Origin: Limnohabitans sp. 2KL-27
GTDB taxonomy: Bacteria > Pseudomonadota > Gammaproteobacteria > Burkholderiales > Burkholderiaceae_C
Length of the DNA stretch: 64,000 nucleotides
Assembly (NCBI RefSeq): GCF_001269345.1
Contig: NZ_CXOP01000002.1
Coordinates: 1,116,853-1,180,852, forward strand
Direction of reading: 5' to 3'
A program made the position numbers and the translations under genes. The notes beneath the pieces are model-generated. The model searched no databases. It was not told the DNA's origin and was given only the letters and a program-made list of their open reading frames with translations. Positions 16,956-25,986 of the stretch are shown in pieces. Position 1 is the first letter of the stretch; every line of letters starts with the position of its first letter.

Positions 16956-19931
16956 TCAGAAAGGCAGGTTCATGTCTTTCAGGTCTTTGCGTGTTTCCAC
17001 CAGAACCAACGGACCTTCATCCAGCACCATCGCCGGCGGGCGCTCGCGGGGCACGCGAACTGGCTGGGGTTCGGCTGCAATGGCGGCCTGAACGGCTGCC
17101 ACTTTGGCGGCATCGGAGTTCACCCAAACCAGCCCCGAGCTTTGGGCCACTTGGTGCAGGCTGTCGATTTCCAGGTTGTAGTTCGCCACAGAAGGCAGGC
17201 CTGGGCGTGTTGCGGTGGTGGACGCTGCAACCGCTGGCGCAGGTGGTGTCACAGCCACAGGTGTGGCTGCGGGGGCTTCGACGGGTGCAGCAACAACCGG
17301 GACATCCACCACAGGGGCTTGAGGCGCTTCATGGCTGGTGGCCGTGGGTTCAACGGCAGCAGCAACGGGTGCGGCTGCGGCTTGCTGTGCACGTTCAAAG
17401 TAGGAACGTGGGGCAGGGCGGTCTTCACCCGTGGCCTCTGCGGCTGGCGCAGTGGCTGTGTCGGTGTTCAGGCTGCCTTGCGCTTCTTCGTCTGCGCTGT
17501 CTTGCCGGGGTTCACCTGCACGTTCGCGGCGGTCACGGCCGTAGCGGTCGCGTGAGCGGCGTTCGCGCCGTTCGCTGTTGTTTTCAGGGGGCGCACCCTC
17601 TTGGATCGCGTTGGCTTCTTGCCCTTGTGCGGAGATCGTGTCTGCTTCATGGACGTTGGCTTCGCCAGTCATCGCCTCTGAGGGGCGTTGACCACCACGC
17701 TCGCCACGCTCACGGCGGCCATCACCACCGCGTTCACCGCGTTCACGTCGGCCTTCGCCGCGAGGTGCACGCTCGTTGCGCACTTCGGTGCCATCGGCGC
17801 TCAACTCTGGCGGTGCATCGCTGCGGCCTTCGTTGCGGTTCTCGCCACGACCCTCGCGGCGGCCTTCACGAGGAGGACGCTCGCCCGCAGGGCGCTCTGC
17901 ACGCTCTGGGCGTGCGGGGCGAGCTTCGCCTTCGCGCAATTCGTTGCGGCCTTCAGCACGTCCTTCGCCGCGGCCTTCACCACGACGACCACCTTCACGG
18001 GGTGCCCGGATTTCGCCTGTCGCCGCTTCGCTGCGCTCGCCACGGCGTCCGCCACGGCGGCCATCACGTCGTTCGCCATCGCGACCGCCTTCGCGGGTCT
18101 CACTGCGGCGCTCGCCGTTGCGTCCTTGGCGGGCTTTCTCGTCCATCTTGCCCACGGTTGTGGGGGCTGTTTCGGCAGTACCGCCACCGAACAGGTTCTT
18201 GAGCCAGCCAAAAAAGCCGCCGCTGGCGGCTGGCGCTGCCGCAGTGGCCACAGGCGCTGCCGGGGCCTTGCGGCCAGGCTTGGCGGCAGCCACGGGCGCT
18301 TCGGGCTTGACCGGTGCAATCGGTGCGGGGGCATCGGGCAGAACGCCTTTGATGACGGGCGTTTGCTTGTTGGTCGGCTCTTGCGAACGGCGCGTCACGG
18401 TGGTCGCGTCTTCGATCTCTTCGGCCATTTTGTAGCTGGCTTCAATGCGGTCCAGGCGTGGGTCGTCATGCTTCAAGCGCTCGAGCTTGTAGTGCGGGGT
18501 TTCCAGCGACTTGTTGGGCACCAGCAGCACGTTGATGCGTTGCTGCAGCTCGATCTTGGCGATTTCAGAACGCTTTTCATTGAGCAGGAAAGACGCGACC
18601 TCGACCGGCACTTGGGCGTGCACAGCGGCGCTGTTGTCCTTCATGGACTCTTCCTGGATGATGCGCAGGATCTGCAGCGCCGAGCTCTCGGTGTCGCGGA
18701 TGTGGCCCGCACCGCCGCAGCGTGGGCAGGGGATGGACGCACCTTCGGACAGGGCAGGTTTCAAGCGCTGGCGGCTCATTTCCATCAGGCCAAATTTGCT
18801 GATGGTGCCGAACTGCACGCGGGCGCGGTCTTGGCGCAGCGCGTCGCGCAAGCGGTTTTCCACTTCGCGGCGGTTCTTGGCCTCTTCCATGTCGATGAAG
18901 TCGATCACGATCAGGCCGCCCAGGTCGCGCAAGCGCATCTGGCGCGCCACTTCGTCGGCGGCTTCAAGGTTGGTGCGGGTCGCGGTTTCCTCGATGTCGC
19001 CGCCTTTGATGGCGCGGGCCGAGTTCACGTCCACCGACACCAAGGCTTCGGTGTGGTCGATCACGATGGCGCCACCCGAGGGCAGTTGGACCGTGCGGGC
19101 ATAGGCCGATTCGATCTGGTGTTCGATCTGGAAGCGGCTGAACAGGGGGGCGTCGTCGCGATAGCGCTTCACGCGGGCAGCGAACTCGGGCATCACGTGG
19201 CTCATGAACTGCTGAGCCTGGTCGTAGATGTCGTCGGTGTCGATCAGGATGTCGCCGATGTCGTTGTTGAAATAGTCACGAATCGCGCGGATGACCAGCG
19301 ACGATTCTTGGTAAATCAGGAAGGCGCCTTTGCCGCCTTTGGAGGCGCCATCGATGGCGGTCCAGAGTTTGAGCAGGTAGTTCAGGTCCCACTGCAGTTC
19401 GGGCGCGGAGCGGCCGATGCCTGCGGTGCGGGCAATGATGGACATGCCCTTGGGGTATTCCAACTGGTCCATGGCCTCTTTGAGCTCGGCCCGGTCATCC
19501 CCCTCGATGCGGCGGCTGACGCCACCCCCGCGTGGGTTGTTGGGCATGAGCACCACGTAGCGGCCAGCCAGGCTGACAAATGTGGTGAGGGCAGCGCCCT
19601 TGTTTCCGCGCTCTTCTTTTTCGACCTGCACCAACAAGGACTGGCCTTCTTTGATGACGTCTTGGATGCGGGCTTGGCTGACGGACACACCTTCAGCAAA
19701 GTATTGGCGCGAAATTTCCTTGAACGGCAAAAAGCCGTGGCGGTCTTCGCCGTAGTCCACAAAACAGGCTTCGAGAGAGGGCTCGACACGGGTCACCACC
19801 GCTTGGTAGATGTTGCCCTTGCGTTGCTCGCGGCCTTCGATTTCGATTTCGTAGTCGAGGAGTTTTTGTCCATCGACGATGGCCAAGCGGCGCTCTTCAG
19901 CTTGCGTGGCGTTGATCAGCATCCGTTTCAT
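16956..19931 (-). CDS. rne: Ribonuclease E
   Basis: Essential endoribonuclease for mRNA decay and rRNA/tRNA processing, scaffold of the degradosome. The 991-residue protein has the start [17 protein letters not shown], an S1 domain (about 36-120), DNase-I-like catalytic Asp residues at 301 (SVDVNS) and 344 (VIDFIDMEE), and the Zn-link Cys pair at 402/405 (CPRCGG). After about residue 520 it becomes low-complexity: an Ala/Pro stretch, then an extended Arg/Glu/Gly-rich region (about 610-800) of RRGERGEGR-like units, presumably disordered and RNA-binding, then another Ala/Pro/Val region and a conserved-looking end ([15 protein letters not shown]). AAAGGAA precedes the start. A 593-base leader region lies upstream. 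Confidence 0.96.
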   Translation of the reverse strand: MKRMLINATQAEERRLAIVDGQKLLDYEIEIEGREQRKGNIYQAVVTRVEPSLEACFVDYGEDRHGFLPFKEISRQYFAEGVSVSQARIQDVIKEGQSLLVQVEKEERGNKGAALTTFVSLAGRYVVLMPNNPRGGGVSRRIEGDDRAELKEAMDQLEYPKGMSIIARTAGIGRSAPELQWDLNYLLKLWTAIDGASKGGKGAFLIYQESSLVIRAIRDYFNNDIGDILIDTDDIYDQAQQFMSHVMPEFAARVKRYRDDAPLFSRFQIEHQIESAYARTVQLPSGGAIVIDHTEALVSVDVNSARAIKGGDIEETATRTNLEAADEVARQMRLRDLGGLIVIDFIDMEEAKNRREVENRLRDALRQDRARVQFGTISKFGLMEMSRQRLKPALSEGASIPCPRCGGAGHIRDTESSALQILRIIQEESMKDNSAAVHAQVPVEVASFLLNEKRSEIAKIELQQRINVLLVPNKSLETPHYKLERLKHDDPRLDRIEASYKMAEEIEDATTVTRRSQEPTNKQTPVIKGVLPDAPAPIAPVKPEAPVAAAKPGRKAPAAPVATAAAPAASGGFFGWLKNLFGGGTAETAPTTVGKMDEKARQGRNGERRSETREGGRDGERRDGRRGGRRGERSEAATGEIRAPREGGRRGEGRGEGRAEGRNELREGEARPARPERAERPAGERPPREGRREGRGENRNEGRSDAPPELSADGTEVRNERAPRGEGRRERGERGGDGRRERGERGGQRPSEAMTGEANVHEADTISAQGQEANAIQEGAPPENNSERRERRSRDRYGRDRRERAGEPRQDSADEEAQGSLNTDTATAPAAEATGEDRPAPRSYFERAQQAAAAPVAAAVEPTATSHEAPQAPVVDVPVVAAPVEAPAATPVAVTPPAPAVAASTTATRPGLPSVANYNLEIDSLHQVAQSSGLVWVNSDAAKVAAVQAAIAAEPQPVRVPRERPPAMVLDEGPLVLVETRKDLKDMNLPF

Positions 19932-20524
19932 GATGCGTTCCTTTATGAATCAGCTTGGCCCAGCGCAGAAACAGGTCTGCGGGCTGGAACCCGTTTACAC
20001 AACCGGCTTTGGGTTCATGAGAACCGCAAAGCCCACGTTGCCGGAGCTGACGCCTGAAACGAAGGGAATTGCCGAAGGTGATCGACCACTCAGCTGCGCG
20101 TGAGCACAGGAATGGGGATCGTGGCGCGTGGATGGGGCGAGGCAAAAGGCATGCAAAGATTCGTCCACTGCCGGGGGTTTCCCCCGGTGTCCAAGACAAA
20201 CTGCCGGGCACAAGGCATGACTCTGGAGCATGGCTTCGTGAGCCACTCCAAGTACATCAGCAAAGTTCCGAACAACACAACCATCTCGCTTTGATCCGTC
20301 CAACAGCCATTGAGTGGCTGCTGAACTTGGGGTATTCCGTATCTGGGTTTCTGGGCGTCGGCCCAACCTCCGGGGCGTTTTGCCACTGTCGGCACTGGCC
20401 TTCAGTCTGCAAAATCGTGCCGAGGGTGGCATCGACCATCTGGTTTGGCGCGGTGGTGGTGGACTAAACTCCTGCTGTCAGGAATTCATTTCCATTTGAA
20501 TCAACCACTTACAGCCAATTGCCA
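19932..20524. other. 593-base divergent spacer: rne leader and rluC upstream region
   Basis: No convincing gene is seen here. It should contain the rne promoter and 5' leader on the minus strand and the rluC promoter on the plus strand; I cannot place confident -35/-10 pairs. A strong 7-bp GC hairpin (CCGGGGG, three-base loop, CCCCCGG) sits at 20171-20187, about 240 bases upstream of the rne start. In E. coli the rne leader is structured and mediates autoregulation by RNase E; a similar use here is inference. Confidence 0.6.
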
Positions 20525-21541
20525 GTGAATCACATTATAGGGGCCAAGTCTGCTGCCGCGGCGCCCGCCGTCAAATGGTTGTTGGTGGACGAAGAGTCCG
20601 CCGGTCAGCGTTTGGACAATTTTTTGCTGCGGCACCTCAAAGGGGTCCCCAAAACCCATGTGTATCGGATCATCCGCAGCGGTGAGGTGCGCGTCAACAA
20701 GGGGCGTGCATCGGCCGAAACCCGTGTGGAGATCGGCGACGAGGTGCGCTTGCCCCCGGTGCGCATTTCAGAAAAAGTAGCCGAAAAGGCAGCACATCCC
20801 GCGCCAAGTCGTGAGTTTCCGCTGTTGCTGGAGGATGACAGCTTGATGGCGATCGACAAACCCGCAGGGGTGGCCGTGCATGGCGGCTCAGGGGTGAGCT
20901 TTGGTGTGATCGAGCAACTGCGCCAGGCGCGTCCGCAGGCCAAGCTGCTGGAATTGGTGCACCGTCTGGACCGCGACACCAGTGGCATCTTGTTGGTGGC
21001 CAAAAAACGCAGTGCCCTGAAGCATCTGCAAGACCAGTTCCGCGAGCGTGAGACCGGCAAGACCTACTTGGCGCTGGTCAAAGGCGACTGGCCCGCCAAA
21101 CTGAAAGTGATTGACCAACCGTTGCACAAATTTTTGTTGCCGGGCAAGGACGGTGTGGAAGGCGAGCGCCGCGTCAAAGTGACCACGCCCGAAGACCCGG
21201 ACGGCATGCGTTCGATCACCTTGGTCAAAGTGGCGCAGCGTTTGCCCGGAGCCACCTTGTTGGAGGTGACCATCAAGACCGGACGCACGCACCAAATTCG
21301 GGTGCATTTGTCTGCGCAAGGGCACCCGATCGCGGGCGATGACAAATACGGTGACTTCGACTGGAATCGGCAGTTGCAAAAGTTCGGCGCCAGTCCTGGC
21401 CTCAAACGCATGTTTTTGCACGCTTGGCGCTTGCAGTTCAACCATCCGGTGACCGCCGAGCGCGTGGCGCTCCAAGCCGATTTACCTCCCGAATTGAAAG
21501 CGTATGTAGACCATGCCCAACTCAAGACCCCGCCAGTTTGA
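20525..21541 (+). CDS. rluC: 23S rRNA pseudouridine synthase, RluC type
   Basis: Makes pseudouridines in 23S rRNA (955/2504/2580 in E. coli for RluC). The 338-residue protein has an N-terminal S4 RNA-binding domain (QRLDNFLLRHLKGVPK, about 28-90) and a RluA-family catalytic domain with HRLDRDTSG, whose Asp (about 149) is catalytic, and GRTHQIRVHL. It is divergent from rne, the usual arrangement for rluC. GTG 20525 was chosen because the protein then begins MNHIIG, as in relatives I recall; an in-frame TTG two codons earlier cannot be excluded, and no clear ribosome site decides it. The 3' end overlaps the next gene by 29 bases. Confidence 0.93.
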   Translation: MNHIIGAKSAAAAPAVKWLLVDEESAGQRLDNFLLRHLKGVPKTHVYRIIRSGEVRVNKGRASAETRVEIGDEVRLPPVRISEKVAEKAAHPAPSREFPLLLEDDSLMAIDKPAGVAVHGGSGVSFGVIEQLRQARPQAKLLELVHRLDRDTSGILLVAKKRSALKHLQDQFRERETGKTYLALVKGDWPAKLKVIDQPLHKFLLPGKDGVEGERRVKVTTPEDPDGMRSITLVKVAQRLPGATLLEVTIKTGRTHQIRVHLSAQGHPIAGDDKYGDFDWNRQLQKFGASPGLKRMFLHAWRLQFNHPVTAERVALQADLPPELKAYVDHAQLKTPPV

Positions 21542-22181
21542 CCTGATCGCCTTCGATTGGGATGGCACGCTGTTTGACTCGACGGCCATCATCACCCGCT
21601 GTATTCAGCGGGCGGTGGTGGATGTGGGGGGGCGCGAGCCGAGCCGTGAGGCCGCCTCCTATGTGATTGGCATGGCGCTGATGCCCGCATTGGCCCATGC
21701 TGCACCCGATGTGCCCACAGACAAGTACCCGGCCTTGGGGGAGCGCTACCGCCACCATTACATCCAGCACCAAAACGACATCAGCCTGTTTGAGGGCGTG
21801 TTGGATTTGCTGGACGCTTTGAAAGCCCGTCACCATTGGCTCACCGTGGCAACCGGCAAAAGCCGCCAGGGCTTGAACGAGGCCTTGCAGGCTGTGGAGC
21901 TGCGACACCGGTTCGATGGTTCACGCACGGCCGATGAGACGGCGGGCAAACCCAACCCCTTGATGCTGCACGAGTTGATGCGCGAATTTGGCGCAGAGCC
22001 CGAGCGCACCTTGATGATCGGCGACACCACGCATGACCTGCAAATGGCCCTGAATGCCGGGTGCGCCAGCGTGGGCGTCAGTTATGGGGCCCACGAGCCC
22101 GATGCCTTTCATGTGCTCCAGCCGCGCCATGTGGCGCACAGTGTGCGAGATTTGCACGATTGGTTGCTGCAACACGCTTGA
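21513..22181 (+). CDS. HAD-IA family hydrolase (phosphoglycolate phosphatase-like)
   Basis: A 222-residue HAD phosphatase. Motif I is FDWDGTLFDST (about 13-23) with the nucleophile Asp. The helical cap carries IQRAVVDVGGREPS, motif II ends in VATGKSRQG, motif III is the Lys in AGKPNP, and motif IV is MIGDTTHDL. It starts inside the end of rluC, so translation is coupled. The rluC-HAD-Rieske-S49 order is common in Burkholderiales. Phosphoglycolate phosphatase is a frequent annotation, but the substrate cannot be told from sequence. Confidence 0.9.
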   Translation: MPNSRPRQFDLIAFDWDGTLFDSTAIITRCIQRAVVDVGGREPSREAASYVIGMALMPALAHAAPDVPTDKYPALGERYRHHYIQHQNDISLFEGVLDLLDALKARHHWLTVATGKSRQGLNEALQAVELRHRFDGSRTADETAGKPNPLMLHELMREFGAEPERTLMIGDTTHDLQMALNAGCASVGVSYGAHEPDAFHVLQPRHVAHSVRDLHDWLLQHA

Positions 22182-22195
22182 AAGAAGGATGCTTC

Positions 22196-22561
22196 ATGGA
22201 GCCCAAGGTCCCTTTGTGCAACAGCGCCGATCTGGTCAATGGTGGGCGGGCTGTGCCATTTGACATCGTGTACGCCGGTCAGACTTGCCGGGCATTTGCC
22301 ATCCGTTACCAAGGCCAGGTGCACGCTTACCTGAACCGCTGCACCCACGTGGCCATGGAGATGGATTACCAGCCCGACCGGTTTTATGACGACACGGGTC
22401 GATGGTTGATGTGCGCCACGCACGGCGCCACTTACCAGCCGGATACCGGTGCCTGCTCGGGTGGCCCCTGCCGCGGTGGCCTGGTCAAAATTGACCTTTC
22501 AGAACGTGACGGCGTGGTTCACTGGCATACTGCCTACAACTTAAAACCGCTTGAATTTTGA
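22196..22561 (+). CDS. Rieske [2Fe-2S] domain protein
   Basis: A 121-residue single-domain Rieske ferredoxin-like protein. Ligands are CTH (first Cys/His pair, about 44-46) and CATH (second pair, about 66-69), followed by a GGPCRGG loop; the spacing fits a [2Fe-2S] Rieske cluster. No signal or transmembrane segment is seen, so it is a soluble cytoplasmic electron carrier or regulatory subunit. The start is set by an AAGAAGGAT ribosome site. Its stop overlaps the S49 peptidase region by a few bases. The redox partner is unknown. Confidence 0.88.
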   Translation: MEPKVPLCNSADLVNGGRAVPFDIVYAGQTCRAFAIRYQGQVHAYLNRCTHVAMEMDYQPDRFYDDTGRWLMCATHGATYQPDTGACSGGPCRGGLVKIDLSERDGVVHWHTAYNLKPLEF

Positions 22562-22563
22562 AC

Positions 22564-23559
22564 ATGCAAGACCCCCAGGACCTCGCGTCCGCACCGGCCT
22601 CTCAAGAACCCGCCAAAACAGCCCCGACCGCCGAAGCGGGTTGGGAGCGTCAGACCTTGGAGCGATTGGCTTTTGCCAATTTGGATGAACAAAAAACAGC
22701 CCGTCGCTGGAAAGTGGGCTTGCGCGTGGCTTGGCTGGTCTTGTTGGCCGTGGTGTTTTGGCAGGCGTTCAGTTTGAATTCAACCGCCAGCAACCCCAGC
22801 TTGCCGCACACGGCCATGGTGTCCATCGTGGGTGAAATTGGTTCAGAGACCGAAGCCAGCGCTGAAAACGTCATGTCGTCCATGCGTTTGGCTTTGGAAG
22901 ACTCGGGTTCAAAGGCTTTGGTCTTGCTGATCAATTCGCCCGGCGGCAGCCCGGTGCAGGCGGGCCTCATCAACGACGAGATCGTGCGTTTGCGGGCCTT
23001 GCACAACAAACCCATATATGCCGTGGTGGAAGAGTCTTGCGCATCGGCCGCCTATTACATTGCGGCCGCAGCCGACCGTATTTATGTCGACAAGGCCAGC
23101 ATTGTGGGCAGCATCGGCGTGCTGATGGACGGCTTCGGGTTCACTGAGCTGATGAACAAGCTGGGCGTGGAGCGTCGCTTGATGACGGCCGGGACCAACA
23201 AGGGTTTTCTGGACCCGTTCAGCCCGCAAACTGAGCCTCAGCGCAAGCATGCCCAGGCCATGCTGGACCAAATTCACACGCAGTTCATTGAGGTGGTGAA
23301 AAAAGGCCGTGGCGATCGCCTGAAAGAAACCCCTGAGATGTTCAGCGGCCTGTTTTGGAGTGGCCAGCAGGCGGTGGACTTGGGGTTGGCCGACAGCTTG
23401 GGCAGTTTGGATGGCGTGGCCCGCGAGGTGGTCAAAGCCCCGGATGTGATCGATTACACGCAGCGTGAAAACGTGGCCGAGCGCTTGGTCAAACGCTTTG
23501 GCGCGGCGGTGGGCGAAGGTACTGTCCGCGCCTTGCGCACCAGCACAGGTCTGCGCTAA
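22564..23559 (+). CDS. S49 family signal peptide peptidase (SppA-like)
   Basis: Membrane-anchored serine peptidase of 331 residues that degrades leader peptides or membrane protein fragments. One transmembrane helix lies at about 50-69 (LRVAWLVLLAVVFWQAF) and the protease domain is beyond it. The predicted catalytic Ser161 is in ESCASAAYY and the Lys213 general base in GTNKGF. The 52-residue spacing equals the Ser147/Lys199 pair of B. subtilis SppA. It is the short, single-domain form, not the 600-residue E. coli SppA. ATG 22564 is preferred to a TTG two codons upstream. Confidence 0.9.
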   Translation: MQDPQDLASAPASQEPAKTAPTAEAGWERQTLERLAFANLDEQKTARRWKVGLRVAWLVLLAVVFWQAFSLNSTASNPSLPHTAMVSIVGEIGSETEASAENVMSSMRLALEDSGSKALVLLINSPGGSPVQAGLINDEIVRLRALHNKPIYAVVEESCASAAYYIAAAADRIYVDKASIVGSIGVLMDGFGFTELMNKLGVERRLMTAGTNKGFLDPFSPQTEPQRKHAQAMLDQIHTQFIEVVKKGRGDRLKETPEMFSGLFWSGQQAVDLGLADSLGSLDGVAREVVKAPDVIDYTQRENVAERLVKRFGAAVGEGTVRALRTSTGLR

Positions 23560-23579
23560 GACGCAAGGCCCATGAAACC

Positions 23580-24353
23580 TCAAGGCCCGATGGCGTAAAC
23601 CGCGGGCGTGTGACCATCAGGGCCTTGTCTGCCCTTTTTCCATTGCGACACGGCGTGGCTCTGGATGCTGGCCGAGGCCAGCGTCAAACCGCTGGCGATG
23701 GCCAGGCGCGTGTTGGGGCTCAGGCTTTGCAGCAGGCTGCTCAACATGGCGGCGTTGCGGTAAGGGGTTTCGATCCACAACTGGGTCTGGCCGGTTTTGA
23801 GGGCCAGAGATTCCAGTTGCTTCAGTCGGGCAGCGCGTTCGCTGGCTTCTTGCGGTAGGTAACCCACAAAGGCGAAGTTTTGGCCGTTGAGGCCGCTGGC
23901 GGCCAAAGCCAGCAACAACGATACAGGACCAACCAGTGGGACCACGGCGATGCCCTGATCGTGCGCGGCCCGAACCACCGAGCTGCCGGGGTCGGCGACG
24001 GCAGGCATGCCGGCTTCACTGATCAGGCCCACATCCTGCCCTTGGAGCGCTGCAGCCAGCATAGGTTTGCCATCAAAACCCGATTGGTGGTCGCCTTTTT
24101 TGTGCACATGCCGCGGCAGTTCGGTGATGGTTTGTTCGGCCAAGGGGGCGATCAAGGGGTGGGTTTCACCCACGCGCTTCAAAAAGGCGCGGGTGCTTTT
24201 GGCGTTTTCGCAGACCCAATGCTGGATGCGGGCAGCCGTGGCCAGGGTGCTGGTCGGCAGCACATCGGTGATGGGGGCTTGTTCGGTGCAGCCAAAGTCC
24301 AGGGGTGTAGGGACCAAAAACAAGCGACCTTTGCGGGGTTGGGAGGCGTTCAC
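23580..24353 (-). CDS. RsmI-like SAM-dependent methyltransferase (tetrapyrrole methylase fold)
   Basis: A 257-residue protein of the tetrapyrrole/corrin methylase fold, related to RsmI, which 2'-O-methylates C1402 of 16S rRNA. It shows GRLFLVPTPLDFG at the start, EAGMPAVADPGSSVVRAAHDQG (the RsmI-type signature) at about 114-135, VPLVGPVSLLLALAASG, and IETPYRN. It differs from canonical RsmI by an inserted segment after the first strand (QAPITDVLPTSTLATAARI) and it lacks RsmI's C-terminal extension, so it is probably a paralogue. It starts at GTG 24353, overlapping the maf stop (GTGA). It is convergent with the S49 gene. Confidence 0.82.
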   Translation of the reverse strand: MNASQPRKGRLFLVPTPLDFGCTEQAPITDVLPTSTLATAARIQHWVCENAKSTRAFLKRVGETHPLIAPLAEQTITELPRHVHKKGDHQSGFDGKPMLAAALQGQDVGLISEAGMPAVADPGSSVVRAAHDQGIAVVPLVGPVSLLLALAASGLNGQNFAFVGYLPQEASERAARLKQLESLALKTGQTQLWIETPYRNAAMLSSLLQSLSPNTRLAIASGLTLASASIQSHAVSQWKKGRQGPDGHTPAVYAIGP

Positions 24354-24979
24354 AGCAATTTCACTCCAGCCTGGCGCAGCAAACGTGCGGTGCGGATCAG
24401 CGGCAGCCCAATCAGGGCGGTCGGGTCGTCGTTGTCGATCGATTCGAGCAGGGCGATGCCCAAACCTTCGCTTTTGGCGCTGCCGGCACAGTCATAGGGC
24501 TTTTCGGCTAGCAAATAGGCCTCGATGTCTTCGTCGCTCAAATCGCGAAAAACCACGCGCACCTGGGCCAAATCCACCTGTTCAAAGCCCGTGGCCAGGC
24601 AAACCACGGCCAAGGCGGTCTGAAAAATCACCGTTTGGCCACGCATTTGGCGCAGTTGGGTCACGGCGCGTCCATGCTCGCCGGGTTTGCCCAGCGGTTG
24701 GCCCGCCAAATCGGCCACTTGGTCTGAACCAATCACGACCGCTTCGGGGTGCAGGGTGGCCACAGCCTTGGCCTTGGCCAAAGCCAGTCGCAGGGCCAAA
24801 GCTTTTGGCGCTTCGCCAGGCCAAGGCGTTTCGTCCACATGGGGTGCCGCGACCGTGAAGGGCACACGCAGGCGTTCCATCAATTCCCGGCGGTAGCGCG
24901 AGGTGGAGCCCAATACGACGGAGCGTGGTGGGGCGGTCGAGGCATCTGCTGTCGGTGTCAAAGTGCAATTCCCAGTCAA
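24350..24979 (-). CDS. Maf family nucleotide pyrophosphatase (YceF type)
   Basis: House-cleaning pyrophosphatase that hydrolyses modified nucleoside triphosphates such as 7-methyl-GTP in E. coli YceF. Motifs: VVLGSTSRYRRELMERL at the N-terminus, HVDETPWPGE, VVIGSDQVADL with the catalytic Asp, and YDCAGSAKSEGLGI near the end. No in-frame ATG exists; candidate starts are TTG 24979 (used here, giving about 209 residues) or TTG 24961, and neither has a good ribosome site. It is divergent from yceD by about 30 bases, the normal arrangement next to the yceD-rpmF-plsX run. Confidence 0.9.
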   Translation of the reverse strand: MTGNCTLTPTADASTAPPRSVVLGSTSRYRRELMERLRVPFTVAAPHVDETPWPGEAPKALALRLALAKAKAVATLHPEAVVIGSDQVADLAGQPLGKPGEHGRAVTQLRQMRGQTVIFQTALAVVCLATGFEQVDLAQVRVVFRDLSDEDIEAYLLAEKPYDCAGSAKSEGLGIALLESIDNDDPTALIGLPLIRTARLLRQAGVKLL

Positions 24980-25010
24980 TTCAGATGGGTGATTCTCTTA
25001 CACTGCAGCC

Positions 25011-25559
25011 ATGGAAAAAAAATCAGACCCCCAACATCTGGATGTGCTGGCTTTCGCCCGCGACGCCGGTCATCTGCAAGGCGAGGGCGCATTGGCCGAT
25101 TGGCCCCGTTTGGCCGAGGAACAGCACGGCGACACCCTGGCAGCCGGTGCCGTGCTTTGGCAATTGACCGGTCGAACGCTGACGCCATCCGGCGGTGCAG
25201 ACCAAATTTGGTTGGATCTGCGTGCCTCGGTGCGGTTGCCCATGCAGTGCCAGCGCTGTTTGACGCCAGTGCTGGACACGGTAGAGGCCGAGCGCTCGTT
25301 TCGGTTTGTGGCCGACGAGGCCACCGCCGCGGCACTGGACGATGAGACCGAAGAGGACATTCTGGTCATCAGCCGAGACTTCGACGCTTTGGCGCTGGTG
25401 GAGGATGAATTGATTTTGTCATTGCCCCTGGTGCCTTTGCACGAAGTGTGCCCACAGGCCGTGCCCATGTCTGCCGTGGACCCGGCATTTGAAGAGGCGG
25501 CAGAGCGGCCGAACCCGTTCGGGGTTTTGGCGGGCCTGAAAACCGGCAAGCCCGGCTGA
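25011..25559 (+). CDS. yceD: YceD family protein (DUF177, 23S rRNA accumulation)
   Basis: A 182-residue DUF177 protein. Members are needed for normal 23S rRNA accumulation in bacteria and plants; the mechanism is unknown. A conserved Cys pair (MQCQRC, about 79-84) and a later CPQ near LVPLHEVCPQ are the family hallmarks, along with the acidic EDILV-SRDFDALALVEDELILSLPLVPLH region. It leads rpmF, an almost universal pairing. A strong -10 box sits between them, so rpmF can also be transcribed separately. Confidence 0.9.
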   Translation: MEKKSDPQHLDVLAFARDAGHLQGEGALADWPRLAEEQHGDTLAAGAVLWQLTGRTLTPSGGADQIWLDLRASVRLPMQCQRCLTPVLDTVEAERSFRFVADEATAAALDDETEEDILVISRDFDALALVEDELILSLPLVPLHEVCPQAVPMSAVDPAFEEAAERPNPFGVLAGLKTGKPG

Positions 25560-25572
25560 AAGAGAGTTGGTC

Positions 25573-25603
25573 CTTTCCCGCATGGTTTGTCTTAGGCTAT
25601 AAT
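25573..25603 (+). promoter_or_regulatory. Probable sigma-70 promoter for rpmF
   Basis: A perfect TATAAT -10 box at 25598-25603 lies 92 bases upstream of rpmF. A weak -35 (TTTCCC, about 25574-25579) lies at 18-base spacing. The -10 is strong; the -35 match is poor. Confidence 0.5.
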
Positions 25604-25695
25604 CAACGGCTTCGCTCAGCTCAGCTGGGTGACATTCTCATTAACCAGACGCTGCGTCTTCATTTGCGCGGCCTCCAAGCTTCCAAGGAGCCATC

Positions 25696-25878
25696 ATGGC
25701 TGTTCAGCAAAACAAAAAGTCGCCCTCCAAGCGCGGTATGCACCGCTCGCACAATGCTTTGAATGTGCCCGGCATCGCTGTCGAGCCCACCACAGGCGAA
25801 ACCCACCTGCGTCACCACATCAGCCCCAACGGCTTTTACCGTGGCCGTCAGGTGTTGAAAAACAAATCCGAAGCCTGA
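25696..25878 (+). CDS. rpmF: 50S ribosomal protein L32
   Basis: A 60-residue ribosomal protein, full length for the family. It begins [20 protein letters not shown], the standard basic N-terminus, and ends with [18 protein letters not shown]. It has no CxxC zinc ribbon, as is normal for the proteobacterial form. An AAGGAG site lies 7 bases before the ATG. It sits between yceD and plsX as in most proteobacteria, linking ribosome synthesis with lipid synthesis. Confidence 0.97.
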   Translation: MAVQQNKKSPSKRGMHRSHNALNVPGIAVEPTTGETHLRHHISPNGFYRGRQVLKNKSEA

Positions 25879-25904
25879 TCGGCGTCAGCCCCAAGCCTCA
25901 AGAG

Positions 25905-25945
25905 GCCCGGCGCTACTTTGCCAGTAGCCTCGGGCTTTTGTTTTT
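25905..25945 (+). terminator. Hairpin and T-rich tail between rpmF and plsX
   Basis: The arms GCCCG-gc-GCTAC and GTAGC-ct-CGGGC (one 2-base internal mismatch, 7-base loop) are followed by TTTTGTTTTT. This fits an intrinsic terminator or partial attenuator that would let L32 be made in excess over the lipid enzymes. Confidence 0.5.
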
Positions 25946-25986
25946 ATGGCTTTGGATATATCAACGGTTTTGAGCTCTAGGATTCC

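Noticed and set aside
17540..18120. CRISPR array or tandem-repeat element
   Set aside because: The repetition is degenerate, in frame and explained by Arg/Glu/Gly-rich coding of RNase E; there are no constant repeats with unique spacers.
17688..20057. 789-codon plus-strand open frame opposite rne
   Set aside because: It is antisense to the fully recognisable RNase E gene, has low-complexity translation (Ala/Thr then Val/Gly/His-rich) and no known domain. Long antisense frames are expected in GC-rich genes.
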